From NCBI GenBank assembly GCA_943361925.1, contig CALRIT020000011.1, forward strand, positions 62,001-126,000: a DNA stretch of 64,000 nt, in the 5' to 3' direction. This document shows, piece by piece, positions 52,333-61,762 of the stretch (positions are counted from its first letter, which is position 1; each line of letters starts with the position of its first letter). The translations under genes and the position numbers were made by a program. Source of the stretch: CAISCU01 sp943361925. GTDB taxonomy: Bacteria > Bacteroidota > Bacteroidia > UKL13-3. A model generated the notes under the pieces. It was not told where the DNA came from, searched no databases, and was given only the letters and a program-made list of their open reading frames with translations.

Positions 52333-55300
52333 ATGAAACAAAAATTACTGATTTTTTTATTTCTGCTAATTGGTGTAAGCATGGCCCATGCACAAAGCAT
52401 AAGGGGTGTGATTACAGACAATAAAAAAGAGGCAGTAATCGGTGCAACTGTTAAGGTTGAAGGAACTACAACAGGTGCCGTTACAGATGCTTTAGGTGCT
52501 TTTGAAATTAAAGGTCTTAAGCCGGGAAACTACAAATTGAAAATTTCTTCAGTTGGTTATTCATCAATTGTAAAGGAAGTTACTTTAGGAACAAGTTCAG
52601 TAAATATTGAAGTTGTGATGAAGGAAGACTTAAAGCAAATGGATGAATTAGTTGTAGTCGGTTACGGTGTTCAGCGCAAAAGAGAAGTTACCGGAGCTGT
52701 TTCTAAAATTGGTGGTAAAGAGTTAAATGATTTACCAGTTCCAAGTTTTGAAGCTGCTATGCAAGGTAAAGCAGCCGGTGTTCAGGTAACAGTTGGAAGT
52801 GGTATGGCTGGTGCTGCATCAATTGTACGTGTTCGTGGTATTTCTTCTATTTCTGCAAGTGGTGATCCTCTTTATGTTGTAGATGGAATTCCAATCACTC
52901 AGGATTACTTCATGTTAGGTAATAGTGGTGGTATGAACAACAATCCACTTGCTACTTTAAATCCGGATGATATCGAAAGTGTTGAGATTTTAAAAGATGC
53001 TGCTGCCAACGCAATTTATGGTTCTCGTGGTGCCAATGGTGTAATCTTAATCACAACCAAAAGAGCTAAAAAACCAGGATGGAAATTAACAGCATCTGCT
53101 CGTGCAGGAGTTTCACTTCCAACTGCTAGACCTAGAATGTTAAATTCTAAAGAATGGTTACAATTAAACCAGGAAGCTTGGGAAAATGATGGAAATGCAG
53201 GTAGAGCAACACTGCCGGGTGGTATGACTTATGCTCAAGCAAATTCAAACAATACTGATTGGGTTGATGAAACAATTCACACCGGTTTTAAACATGGATA
53301 TACATTTGGTGCTGCTAAAGGTGGCGAAAAGTTAAATACCCAAATGAATATTTCTTATGACGATAATGGTTCTTATTTAAGAGGAAATAATTTCGTTAGA
53401 ACTACAGGTCGTTTAAACATGGATTATAAAGCCAACAAATGGATAAAGTTTGGCTACAATTCGTCATTAAGTAGTGGAGTAAATAATCGTGTTAATGCAG
53501 CTTGGTCGGGTGGACTTGGTGCTGCTATGTCAACTGCTTTACCAATTTATCCTATTAAAAATGCTGATGGAACCTGGTACAGAGGTGGTAGCAATCCAGT
53601 TCGTGATATGAACAATATGAAATGGAGAACCGAAGAGTTAAGAGCACTTAATGGAATTAGTGTTGACATCACTCCGGTTAAAAACTTAATTGTTCGTGGA
53701 CAAGCTAGTTATGATTATATGAACTTGCAGGATGACCAATGGCGTTCTTCTGAAATCACAGGTCAGGCTAATGATGGTGATGCATACAGAGGAATGGCTT
53801 TTGTAAAAAACTTTAACTACTACGCTACTGCTACTTATTTATCAAAAATTGGCGAAAATCATAGCTTTTCAGTTATGGCCGGTAATGAATACCAAAGAGC
53901 AAATACTTTGAGAAGAAGAACTTTTGCTTCTAATGTTCCTGATTTATATGTGAAAAGTCCTGAGTTTTTATTGACTTCTCCAGTTTACGTAGACAATGGT
54001 ACCAATTGGGCTTTCTTAAGTTATTTTGGTCGTGCTAACTACGATTACAAAGGGAAAATTAATGTACAAGCAGTTTATCGTGTAGATGCTTCATCACGTT
54101 TTGGAGAAAATTACCGTTGGGCAACTTTCCCTTCATTATCTGCAGGTTGGATTATTTCAGAAGAGAAATTCTTAAAAGACAATAGAAACATTTCATTCTT
54201 AAAAATTCGTGCAGGTTGGGGTCGCTCTGGTAATTCAGGTATTCCTGATGATGCGCGTTACGGAACGTATTCTTCTGCATCAAATAACATTACTTATAAC
54301 GGAAATCCAACTTTGTTCCCAACCAAATTGCCAAATCCAAACTTACGTTGGGAAACTTCTGATAACTTTGATATTGGTTTAGAAGTTGGATTCTTAAAAG
54401 ACCGTATTTCTATTGAAGCTGATTACTACGAAAAAAGAACAAAAGATGTTTTGATGGAATTAAGTATTCCTGCTTCTGTTGGATTCCCTACTTACTGGAG
54501 TAATGTTGGTGGTATTTTAAACAGAGGTTTTGAGTTCAGTGTTAAATCAAAAAATATCATGACCAAAAATTTCCAATGGAGTACCAATTTCAACGTAGCA
54601 AGAAACTATAATGAAATTACATCTATTGGTGTTTATAGCGAAGATGCTGTGAGTGGTGGAACAAATGATACCCGCGTTGTTGTTGGGCAAGCTGTTGGTA
54701 CTAACTATTTAATTCGTTGGTCAAGAGTTGATCCTGCAACAGGTCGTCCAATTTATCTTGACATTAATGGAAATGAAACCTTCGTTTATAACAATAGCAA
54801 CAGAACAGCAGTTGGTAAAATTCTACCTGATGCAATTGGCGGTATTACCAATAATTTGAGATACAAAAATTGGGATTTGAGTATGTTAGTAGTGTTTAGT
54901 GTTGGAAGTAATATCTATGAATCATCTCAAAAACGTCAGGCTTCTTTAATAACAGATTGGAACATGGATCCTAGGGTTTACGACCGTTGGAGAACTCCTG
55001 GTGATGTTGCTAAATTCCCTCGTTTAACTAAAGATTTCCGTACTTATGGATTGCCTGATGAGTGGAGTAATACTACTTTATGGTTAAAAGATGGAAGTTA
55101 TGCCAGATTAAGAAACTTAACTTTGGCTTATAATGTTCCTGCTGCAACTTGCAAACGTATGCACATTGCCAGCTTAAGAATTTCTGCTATTGCAACCAAT
55201 GTTTTCACTTTAACTAATTATGATGGTTTAGATCCTGAAATTGGTAGAGATTCTGAAGGTGGAGGTACTGGTGCTTTAAATACATCAAGAAATATGGGTG

Positions 55301-55371
55301 CTCAAAATATTACCTATTTAACACCACCTCAGGAAAAATCTTACACTATTCAGTTAAATCTTGAGTTTTAA
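52333..55371 (+). CDS. susC: SusC/RagA-family TonB-dependent outer-membrane transporter
   Basis: A 1012-residue protein: signal peptide (1-21, ending MAHAQ), a carboxypeptidase-regulatory-like N-terminal domain (RGVITDNKKEAVIGATVKVEG), TonB-box region (LDELVVVGYG-like MDELVVVGYGV), plug domain (VRVRGISSISASGDPLYVVDG) and a 22-strand barrel ending in a terminal Phe. It imports oligosaccharides with a SusD lid, driven by TonB. Here the substrate is probably maltooligosaccharides, given the surrounding amylases. It heads a four-gene operon with a 32-nt gap to susD. Confidence 0.95.
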   Translation: MKQKLLIFLFLLIGVSMAHAQSIRGVITDNKKEAVIGATVKVEGTTTGAVTDALGAFEIKGLKPGNYKLKISSVGYSSIVKEVTLGTSSVNIEVVMKEDLKQMDELVVVGYGVQRKREVTGAVSKIGGKELNDLPVPSFEAAMQGKAAGVQVTVGSGMAGAASIVRVRGISSISASGDPLYVVDGIPITQDYFMLGNSGGMNNNPLATLNPDDIESVEILKDAAANAIYGSRGANGVILITTKRAKKPGWKLTASARAGVSLPTARPRMLNSKEWLQLNQEAWENDGNAGRATLPGGMTYAQANSNNTDWVDETIHTGFKHGYTFGAAKGGEKLNTQMNISYDDNGSYLRGNNFVRTTGRLNMDYKANKWIKFGYNSSLSSGVNNRVNAAWSGGLGAAMSTALPIYPIKNADGTWYRGGSNPVRDMNNMKWRTEELRALNGISVDITPVKNLIVRGQASYDYMNLQDDQWRSSEITGQANDGDAYRGMAFVKNFNYYATATYLSKIGENHSFSVMAGNEYQRANTLRRRTFASNVPDLYVKSPEFLLTSPVYVDNGTNWAFLSYFGRANYDYKGKINVQAVYRVDASSRFGENYRWATFPSLSAGWIISEEKFLKDNRNISFLKIRAGWGRSGNSGIPDDARYGTYSSASNNITYNGNPTLFPTKLPNPNLRWETSDNFDIGLEVGFLKDRISIEADYYEKRTKDVLMELSIPASVGFPTYWSNVGGILNRGFEFSVKSKNIMTKNFQWSTNFNVARNYNEITSIGVYSEDAVSGGTNDTRVVVGQAVGTNYLIRWSRVDPATGRPIYLDINGNETFVYNNSNRTAVGKILPDAIGGITNNLRYKNWDLSMLVVFSVGSNIYESSQKRQASLITDWNMDPRVYDRWRTPGDVAKFPRLTKDFRTYGLPDEWSNTTLWLKDGSYARLRNLTLAYNVPAATCKRMHIASLRISAIATNVFTLTNYDGLDPEIGRDSEGGGTGALNTSRNMGAQNITYLTPPQEKSYTIQLNLEF

Positions 55372-55403
55372 TTAGTTTGTCTTAAAAAGTAAAAAAAAGA
55401 ATT

Positions 55404-56783
55404 ATGAAGAGAATATTTATAATAGCATTAGCCCTTCTTTCACTTAGCTCTTGCCGCAAATGGTTAGATGTGAAGCCTGAAGGTGTGCAATTGGAAGAAG
55501 ATGCTGTAAAAAATCAAGCTGATTTGCAAGCATTGCTCAATTCAACTTATGATGCATTAGCAAATCAATACAACGGACAAGTTCAATTGTTCAATGAATT
55601 ATTAGGAGATAACCTAGAAAGACCTCAAAGTGGTTTTGTTGTTCCAATTTATTTAAGAACAACCAATTTCTTTAATGCTGATGTAGGTGGTTTATATACT
55701 GAAATGTACAGACCGGTTTTTCGTATCAATTATCTTTTAGAAAAATTGAATGAAAAAAGCATCGTAGTTGATCCTGTTTCAGAGCAAAAAATGATTGCTG
55801 AAGGTAAGTTTTTAAGAGCTTTAGCTCATTTCGATATCGTTCGTCTTTGGGCTCAACCTTATGGTTACACTCCAGATAACTCTCATCCTGGAATTGTAAT
55901 TAAAAAGAGTTCAAATACAGACCCATTGCCTCGTTCTTCTGTTGCAGCTGTTTACGATTTTATTATTTCTGATTTAAATGATGCCATAGCAAACCTCCCT
56001 GAATCAAACGGAAATTATGCTAATAAAAACGCTGCTAGAGCTTTGTTGGCAAAAGTGTATTTCCAAATGAATAATTATACAAAGACCAAAGAATTATGTG
56101 ATGTAGTAATTCCTGCATATTCAATTGATACAACTTTAAATCGTTTCGAAAATGCATTAACTTCTTCTGAAAATATCTTCAGTTTTGTAAGCACAAGTAC
56201 TCAAGATAACCGTGCTTCAAGATTTATCGGTAATTTTAGAATTGTTAATCCGGCAAACCCTGCTCCATACAGATTATCTAGAAGTATGTATTTAGCTGGT
56301 ACTGCTGATGCTGCAGATAGACGTTCTAATTTTTATGCTATATTTAATGCTGGAACAAGCACCGAAACTTATGGCATTAAAAAGTTTGATTTTGACTTCT
56401 TAAGCGTGCCTATGATTTATTTAACACAATTGAAATTAATGCGTGCAGAAGCTAATGCTCAATTAGGTTCTGATTTAACCACTGCTATTGATGATGTGAA
56501 TGCAATTATTAGCAGAGCTTATGGTTCGAATGTAAATAACTTACCTGCTAATGCTTCTGCTTCACAAATCATTGCAGAGGCTCGTAAACAACGTCGTTTA
56601 GAGTTTCCAATTGAAGGTGAGCGTACTCAGGATTTGAAAAGAATTGGTGCTAAAGAAGATCCAACAGGTTCTTCTTTTAAAATCCGTGATTCAAGATGGA
56701 ATTGCCCGGGATTAGCTTTACAGTTTCCGGTAAATGAACGTACCAGCATTTTTGTTTTTAATGAAGAAGGTAATTGCGAATAA
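55404..56783 (+). CDS. susD: SusD/RagB-family nutrient-binding lipoprotein
   Basis: A 459-residue lipoprotein with a lipobox LSSC (Cys near 17), the N-terminal SusD motif (KWLDVKPEGVQLEEDAVKNQADLQALLNSTYDALAN) and TPR-like helices with the C-terminal EARKQRRLEFPIEGERTQDLKRIG signature. It covers the extracellular mouth of SusC and binds the glycan. It follows susC and precedes two further genes of the operon. Confidence 0.95.
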   Translation: MKRIFIIALALLSLSSCRKWLDVKPEGVQLEEDAVKNQADLQALLNSTYDALANQYNGQVQLFNELLGDNLERPQSGFVVPIYLRTTNFFNADVGGLYTEMYRPVFRINYLLEKLNEKSIVVDPVSEQKMIAEGKFLRALAHFDIVRLWAQPYGYTPDNSHPGIVIKKSSNTDPLPRSSVAAVYDFIISDLNDAIANLPESNGNYANKNAARALLAKVYFQMNNYTKTKELCDVVIPAYSIDTTLNRFENALTSSENIFSFVSTSTQDNRASRFIGNFRIVNPANPAPYRLSRSMYLAGTADAADRRSNFYAIFNAGTSTETYGIKKFDFDFLSVPMIYLTQLKLMRAEANAQLGSDLTTAIDDVNAIISRAYGSNVNNLPANASASQIIAEARKQRRLEFPIEGERTQDLKRIGAKEDPTGSSFKIRDSRWNCPGLALQFPVNERTSIFVFNEEGNCE

Positions 56784-56793
56784 TTTAATTTTT

Positions 56794-57282
56794 ATGAAAA
56801 AAATACTTGTTTTAACATTACTTACAGGTCTGATTTTTTCAGCTTGTAAAAAGGAGCTGAAAGAAATTGGTGCTCCTGCTAATAAAGTTGAGGGAATAAA
56901 AGCATCATGGACAATGGTTCAAGCTGTTCAAATTGATGAAAGATCCTTAACCAGAGAATCCTATAATCTAACTAATTATTTCAGCTCAAAAGGTAATATG
57001 CCAAATATCACTTTTACTGATAATACATTTTCAGTAGATACAAGCGGTGTTCCTGTAAATTATTTCGGTGGTACTTCAGGAACTTGGTCTTTCGATGATC
57101 CTAATGCTCCTTTATATGTAACCTTTAAATCTATTGAAGGAAACACTGTAATTTTTAAATTGGGCGGTCCAATTCGTCCTCAAGATAATTTGAAATTTGT
57201 ACGTGAAGTATTTTTACAATGCAAAGCAGATAAAGCTCCGGCATTGGCTTCTAGTTTCGTTTTAACATTTAATAGAAAATAA
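56794..57282 (+). CDS. Sus-operon lipoprotein (DUF5004-like)
   Basis: A 162-residue protein from the ATG at 56794 with a lipobox (FSAC, Cys near 17), starting MKKILVLTLLTGLIFSACKK. An open frame extends upstream into susD but the lipoprotein signal fixes the start. The mature part is beta-rich (IKASWTMVQAVQIDERSLTRESYNL, NMPNITFTDNTFSVD, GTSGTWSFDDPNAPLYVTF), like the DUF5004-type calycin-like lipoproteins often found after SusD. It probably sits on the outer membrane beside SusCD. Exact role unknown. Confidence 0.7.
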   Translation: MKKILVLTLLTGLIFSACKKELKEIGAPANKVEGIKASWTMVQAVQIDERSLTRESYNLTNYFSSKGNMPNITFTDNTFSVDTSGVPVNYFGGTSGTWSFDDPNAPLYVTFKSIEGNTVIFKLGGPIRPQDNLKFVREVFLQCKADKAPALASSFVLTFNRK

Positions 57283-57284
57283 TC

Positions 57285-58154
57285 ATGAACTCAATAAAAA
57301 GAATTTTGACTGTTGCCTTCATGGCTTGTTTTTCTCTTGGCGTTTTTGGTCAGGCTGCCTGGGTTGAACCAGAAGATCCAGATGTTACTCAACCAATCAG
57401 ATTATATGTTGATTTTGATAAAACAACCAATACTTCTTGTAAAGATTTACCGGGTCCATTTCATATCTGGACTTGGAGTCCTGCTGAATTAGGTGCTAGT
57501 AGTCCTAAAGTTAATGGTACCGGCGATAAACCTTGGAAAAGTTCAAATGATGTTCTGGTTATGAAAAAGGATGAATCAAAAGGACCAAAGGTTTGGTATT
57601 ATGAAATGATTCCTACTGAATTTTATGAAGTTCCGGCTTCTGATATTTATTCTAAAGGAATTAAATTTCTTGCTAAACCAAAAGATGGCGGTGGTTATGG
57701 TGAACCTGATTTAAAAACAGAAGATTTCACTATTACTATTTCTGCTCCTAAATTGGTAAGAGGTTTTATCTATCAATTTCCAGCTATCATCAATGAAAAT
57801 GAATTAACTACTTTGATTTATAACAATCCTGTTGATACAAATCCGGGTATGAAAGATTTAGCCGCTAACGATGCTTTTATGTGGATTAAATGTACTGCTA
57901 CAGATACTGTTTCTGCAACTACAGTTACTTATCAACCAGCTTCTTTCTTTTTAGCAGCAAATAATCCTAAACTTCAAATGATGAAGGATGAAGCAACAGG
58001 AATGTTCTCATTAACAATGATTCCCCGTGAATTTTTTGGTTTGAAACCTTCTGAAAAGGTAAAAGAAATAGAATGTACTGTAAGAAGAAAAGTTTATACC
58101 TCAGCGCTAGATAGAACTATTGAACAACCCAAGTTCAAGGCAGGCTGTAAATAG
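57285..58154 (+). CDS. Secreted protein with two copies of an amylase-associated module
   Basis: A 289-residue protein with a signal peptide (1-23, ending GVFGQ). The mature protein is two similar halves, each ending MIPTEFYEVPASD or MIPREFFGLKPSE, then a beta strand. The secreted GH13 amylase of this window has the matching HIRSFYGVPANEN near its N-terminus, so all three are likely one beta-sandwich type. Lying at the end of the susCD operon, it is probably a glycan-binding accessory protein, taking the place of SusE/SusF. It has no lipobox and no sorting domain. Confidence 0.65.
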   Translation: MNSIKRILTVAFMACFSLGVFGQAAWVEPEDPDVTQPIRLYVDFDKTTNTSCKDLPGPFHIWTWSPAELGASSPKVNGTGDKPWKSSNDVLVMKKDESKGPKVWYYEMIPTEFYEVPASDIYSKGIKFLAKPKDGGGYGEPDLKTEDFTITISAPKLVRGFIYQFPAIINENELTTLIYNNPVDTNPGMKDLAANDAFMWIKCTATDTVSATTVTYQPASFFLAANNPKLQMMKDEATGMFSLTMIPREFFGLKPSEKVKEIECTVRRKVYTSALDRTIEQPKFKAGCK

Positions 58155-58372
58155 GTTTTTGGTGGTCATTGTTTTTTTTAATTTCAGATAGTTGTCAATA
58201 ACAATTGTTTAATTATTTTCATCGATTAAGATTTGATTTTAATTAATATATGTTCAGAAACAAGGCCATCTTTGTCGTTGCTGCCAATTTGAAGTATTTT
58301 AGATACATCTAATTTGGCAGTGCCTAAAATCTGACCTGTTTCTGAATTTACAGCCAGCTGTAAATAGGTTTT
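58144..58372. repeat. 16-bp direct repeats flanking a 197-bp segment
   Basis: GCTGTAAATAGGTTTT occurs at 58144-58159, where it contains the last codons and stop of the sus-operon gene, and again at 58357-58372, just before the operon terminator. The segment between them carries an antisense frame without a start (58226-58381). The arrangement looks like an insertion or a local duplication product between gene and terminator. Confidence 0.6.
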
Positions 58373-58381
58373 ATTAAAAAT
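58226..58381 (-). pseudogene. C-terminal gene fragment without start
   Basis: An open minus-strand frame of 51 codons (NKTYLQLAVNSETGQILGTA, then KLDVSKILQIGSNDKDGLVS and EHILIKIKS) that looks like real protein but has no start codon and is bounded upstream by stops. It is probably the decayed tail of a gene carried in by the event that made the 16-bp repeats. The family is not recognised. Confidence 0.35.
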
Positions 58382-58387
58382 TTATCG

Positions 58388-58425
58388 AAAAAATGCAACT
58401 TCATAACTTTTGAAGTTGCATTTTT
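58388..58425. terminator. Terminator after the Sus operon
   Basis: AATGCAACTTC, loop of about 9 nt, GAAGTTGCATT with A/T tracts on both sides, 16 nt before the ATG of the PAP2 gene. Confidence 0.85.
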
Positions 58426-58441
58426 GCTTTTAGAATAGTGT

Positions 58442-59074
58442 ATGAATATAAAAGCTCAGGTCGGTTTACTAGTTCCTTATTTAATTTTTCTCCTTCTGGG
58501 AGCTTATTTCTCAGTCATTTTTACTCAAAACCAAATCAGTCTTGCCGTTAATTCAATTCATCAGCCAATTTTAGATAGTATCAATAAATTCGGAACTTAT
58601 CTTGGAGATGGATTTTTTATTATTGTTATGGCTTTGATTTTATTCTTTTTTGATAAAAAATTGGCTGTCACAATTCTTTTATCCTATGCAATTAGCTCAG
58701 GTTTGGTGCAAACACTAAAACATACTGTTTTTTCTGATTTTCATCGCCCAATGCATTACCTGTCTGAAATTTCAGGTATACATATTGTTGATGGAGTTGA
58801 AATGAATTATCATAATAGTTTTCCATCCGGACATACAACAGCGGCTTTTTCTTTTTTTATTGTATTAGCGTTTTACTTCAAAGAACAATGGCTGAAATCT
58901 TTGTTTGTTTTGCTTGCAATTTTTGTGGCATTTACCAGAGTATATTTACTTCAACATTTTTTAATTGATACGCTTGTAGGTTCTATTTTTGGAAGCACTT
59001 TTGCCTTTCTGTTTTATTATTTGATTTTTATAAAAGATTTAAAATTTCCTTTTAAGAAGTATGCAAATTCGTGA
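58442..59074 (+). CDS. PAP2-family membrane phosphatase
   Basis: A 210-residue protein with six predicted transmembrane helices and the three PAP2 active-site motifs: KHTVFSDFHRP (motif C1), SFPSGHTTA (C2) and R-x5-H-x3-D in TRVYLLQHFLID (C3). It dephosphorylates a lipid or polyprenyl phosphate on the outer face of the inner membrane, such as undecaprenyl diphosphate or a lipid A precursor. It overlaps the following glycosyltransferase gene by 14 nt, pointing to a shared lipid-linked pathway. Confidence 0.92.
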   Translation: MNIKAQVGLLVPYLIFLLLGAYFSVIFTQNQISLAVNSIHQPILDSINKFGTYLGDGFFIIVMALILFFFDKKLAVTILLSYAISSGLVQTLKHTVFSDFHRPMHYLSEISGIHIVDGVEMNYHNSFPSGHTTAAFSFFIVLAFYFKEQWLKSLFVLLAIFVAFTRVYLLQHFLIDTLVGSIFGSTFAFLFYYLIFIKDLKFPFKKYANS

Positions 59075-60701
59075 GTTTATAAAAAAGTTCGATTGGCTGA
59101 TTGTTGTTATTTGGGCTTGTTTACTTTTTATTCCTTTTTTAGGTTCCGTTCATCTTTTTGATTGGGATGAAATCAATTTTGCTGAGTCAGCTCGAGAAAT
59201 GTTACTTACGGGAAACTACCAGAAGGTTCAAATAAATTTTGTTCCTTTTATGGAGAAACCGCCATTGTTCTTTTGGTTACAGGTGCTTTCAATGAAAATT
59301 TTTGGAGTTAATGAATTTGCAGCTCGTTTTCCAAATGCATTGGTTGGAATTGCAACTTTGTCACTAGTATTTCAAATAGGAAAGAAAATTCATGGTAGAA
59401 GTTTAGCTTTTTTCTGGGTTTTATTAATTACAGGTTCCATCACTCCGCATTTGTACTTCAAATCAGGTATCATCGATCCGTTATATAATTTGTTTATTTT
59501 TTGCTCTATTTATCAGTTTTTTCTTTTTACAGGAAATGAAAATAAAACCAAACATTCATGGTTAATGGGCTTGTTTATGGGATTGGCAATTATTACAAAA
59601 GGACCTGTTGCTGTTATAATTGTTCTGCTTAGTTTTATTGTTTACTGGGCTTTAAACAGATTTAAACTATTTTTCTCATGGAAAGATATTCTTAGGGTTT
59701 TTGTTTCATCATTGTTGGTTAGTATAATTTGGTTTGGTTATGAAACCCTGCAAAATGGACCTTCTTTTTTAGTTGAATTTTTTAAGTATCAGGTCGATCT
59801 TTTTGTAAATCCGGTTGCAGGTCATGGACAACCTTTTTATTACCATCCAATTGTACTTTTACTTGGAGCATTTCCTTCTTCAATTATTGCTTTAAAAATA
59901 TTGTTCAATCGAAGTAAGTCTAATGAAGGAACCGAACATGCCAGGTTTTTAGGAATGATGCAAATTATGTTTTGGGTAGTTTTGATATTGTTCAGTGTGG
60001 TGACTACCAAAATTGTTCATTATAGCTCACTTTGTTATATTCCTTTGACATTTATGGCTGCTTATCAGATCATCATATTGTTTGAAAAAGCTGAACCTTT
60101 TACCATTTGGCAAACCGGTTTAATTGGTTTAATTGGCTTTTTATTGGCAATGATTTTCATGGTGATTCCATTTATAGATTCTTTTAAAATTGATTTACTT
60201 CCTGCAATTAATGATGAGTTTGCAAAAGGAAATCTTTCTTTAGATGGCGGCTGGAAAGGTTATGAAGCTTATCCGGGAGTGCTTCTTTTAATTACAGTTT
60301 TAATGGCAATTGCTCAGCTATTTAAGCATGAAACCCTGAAAGGTAGTTTCCTTCTTTTATTGTTTATGTCGTTTTTTATACCAATCGTCTTAAAAGTAAT
60401 TGCACCAAGAATTGAAACTTATTCTCAAAATTCTGCAATTGAATTCTACAAAAGCATTGAAGACCAAGATTGTTATGTAGAAACAGTTGGATTTAAAAGT
60501 TATGCGCAATACTTCTATAAAAAGGTTCAGCCTTGGCATGCAAAATCTGAAGACGAATCTTGGTTGATGTCAAGTAAAATCGATAAACCTGCTTATTTTG
60601 TTTTAAAGGAAGGTAATCTCGAAAACCACATAAATGCAGAGATGAAGGAATTGTACAGAAAAGGTGGATTTGTGTTTTTTAAAAGGGAAGTGCCTCAATA
60701 A
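59061..60701 (+). CDS. GT39/ArnT-like membrane glycosyltransferase
   Basis: A 546-residue protein with about twelve transmembrane helices. The first periplasmic loop has the family signature DWDEINFAESAREML with the catalytic Asp/Glu pair, followed by FMEKPPLFFWLQ, as in ArnT and protein O-mannosyltransferases. It moves a sugar from a polyprenyl phosphate donor to lipid A, protein or another acceptor in the periplasm. It overlaps the PAP2 gene and ends directly against the convergent tsaD stop. Confidence 0.88.
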   Translation: MQIREFIKKFDWLIVVIWACLLFIPFLGSVHLFDWDEINFAESAREMLLTGNYQKVQINFVPFMEKPPLFFWLQVLSMKIFGVNEFAARFPNALVGIATLSLVFQIGKKIHGRSLAFFWVLLITGSITPHLYFKSGIIDPLYNLFIFCSIYQFFLFTGNENKTKHSWLMGLFMGLAIITKGPVAVIIVLLSFIVYWALNRFKLFFSWKDILRVFVSSLLVSIIWFGYETLQNGPSFLVEFFKYQVDLFVNPVAGHGQPFYYHPIVLLLGAFPSSIIALKILFNRSKSNEGTEHARFLGMMQIMFWVVLILFSVVTTKIVHYSSLCYIPLTFMAAYQIIILFEKAEPFTIWQTGLIGLIGFLLAMIFMVIPFIDSFKIDLLPAINDEFAKGNLSLDGGWKGYEAYPGVLLLITVLMAIAQLFKHETLKGSFLLLLFMSFFIPIVLKVIAPRIETYSQNSAIEFYKSIEDQDCYVETVGFKSYAQYFYKKVQPWHAKSEDESWLMSSKIDKPAYFVLKEGNLENHINAEMKELYRKGGFVFFKREVPQ

Positions 60702-61727
60702 TCACCTAGCAAAAGGCGCTGTATCCAGCTTCTCAAAAACTTCTCTTTGGAATAAAATATCTCCTGCCATTGCAATCATTCCTGCATTATCAGTACAATA
60801 TTCAAATGCCGGAATAAAAGAGTGCATTTTCTTTTTTATCGCAAATTCTTCAATCCTCATTCTTAAATAAGAATTCGCTGAAACACCTCCTGCCAGAGAA
60901 ATTTGTGTTATGCCGGTTTCTTTACAAGCTTTTTCCAGCTTTCTCATCAATTGTTCAACTATTGCATGCTGAATTGAGGCACAAATATCATTCAGATTTT
61001 CTTCAATAAAACTGGAGTTCTTTTTTAATTCATCTCTAATAAAATATAAAAAAGATGTTTTCAATCCACTAAAACTATAGTCTAAGTCAGGCATTTGTGC
61101 AATAGGAAAATTGAATTTTTTAGGATTACCTTCTTTTCCATATTTATCAATTAATGGTCCTCCAGGATAAGGAAGATCTAATATTTTAGCTGCTTTGTCA
61201 AATGCTTCTCCTGCTGCATCATCAATAGTTTTTCCAATGATTTCTGCCTCAAAATAATCTTTCATTATCACCAGTTGGGTATGTCCACCGCTAACTGTTA
61301 AGCATAAAAACGGGAATTTTGGCTTGGGTTCATCAATAAAATGGGCTAAAACATGGGCTTGCATATGATGAACCCCAATTAATGGAATCCCTAAACTTTG
61401 AGCAAGTGATTTCGCAAATGATGCTCCAACCATTAATGAACCGATAAGCCCCGGACCTTTTGTGAAAGCAATTGCATGAAGTTGATTTTTAGTTATTTGG
61501 GCCTCTTTTAAGGCCTGGTTTACCAATGGAACAATGTGTTGCTGGTGTGCACGACTAGCCAATTCAGGAACAACTCCACCATATTGTTCATGAATTTTTT
61601 GAGAGGCTACAAGATTACATTTCATCTCTCCGTTAACCATTATTGCAACTGCTGTATCGTCGCATGATGATTCAATGGCAAGAATTATCCTATCTTTGCC
61701 CGATATACCTTTTGCTTGAGCTTCCAA
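60702..61727 (-). CDS. tsaD: tRNA N6-adenosine threonylcarbamoyltransferase TsaD
   Basis: A 341-residue Kae1/TsaD protein forming t6A37 on ANN-decoding tRNAs with TsaB and TsaE. It has the N-terminal AIESSCDDTAVAI, metal-binding VHHMQAH (HxxxH), and ALAGGVSAN-type SLAGGVSANSYLR. No ATG precedes the domain, and the best start is TTG at 61727. A TAGTTTTG promoter element lies 20 nt upstream. Its stop abuts the GT39 stop with no gap. Confidence 0.96.
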   Translation of the reverse strand: MEAQAKGISGKDRIILAIESSCDDTAVAIMVNGEMKCNLVASQKIHEQYGGVVPELASRAHQQHIVPLVNQALKEAQITKNQLHAIAFTKGPGLIGSLMVGASFAKSLAQSLGIPLIGVHHMQAHVLAHFIDEPKPKFPFLCLTVSGGHTQLVIMKDYFEAEIIGKTIDDAAGEAFDKAAKILDLPYPGGPLIDKYGKEGNPKKFNFPIAQMPDLDYSFSGLKTSFLYFIRDELKKNSSFIEENLNDICASIQHAIVEQLMRKLEKACKETGITQISLAGGVSANSYLRMRIEEFAIKKKMHSFIPAFEYCTDNAGMIAMAGDILFQREVFEKLDTAPFAR

Positions 61728-61747
61728 GATTTTTTTACTAAGTTGGG

Positions 61748-61755
61748 CAAAACTA
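61748..61755 (-). promoter_or_regulatory. -7 element (TAGTTTTG) of tsaD
   Basis: The minus strand reads TAGTTTTG 20 nt before the tsaD TTG start, matching TAnnTTTG and giving a leader of about 15 nt. The element overlaps the divergent intergenic region with the TamB-like gene. Confidence 0.5.
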
Positions 61756-61762
61756 CAATTAA

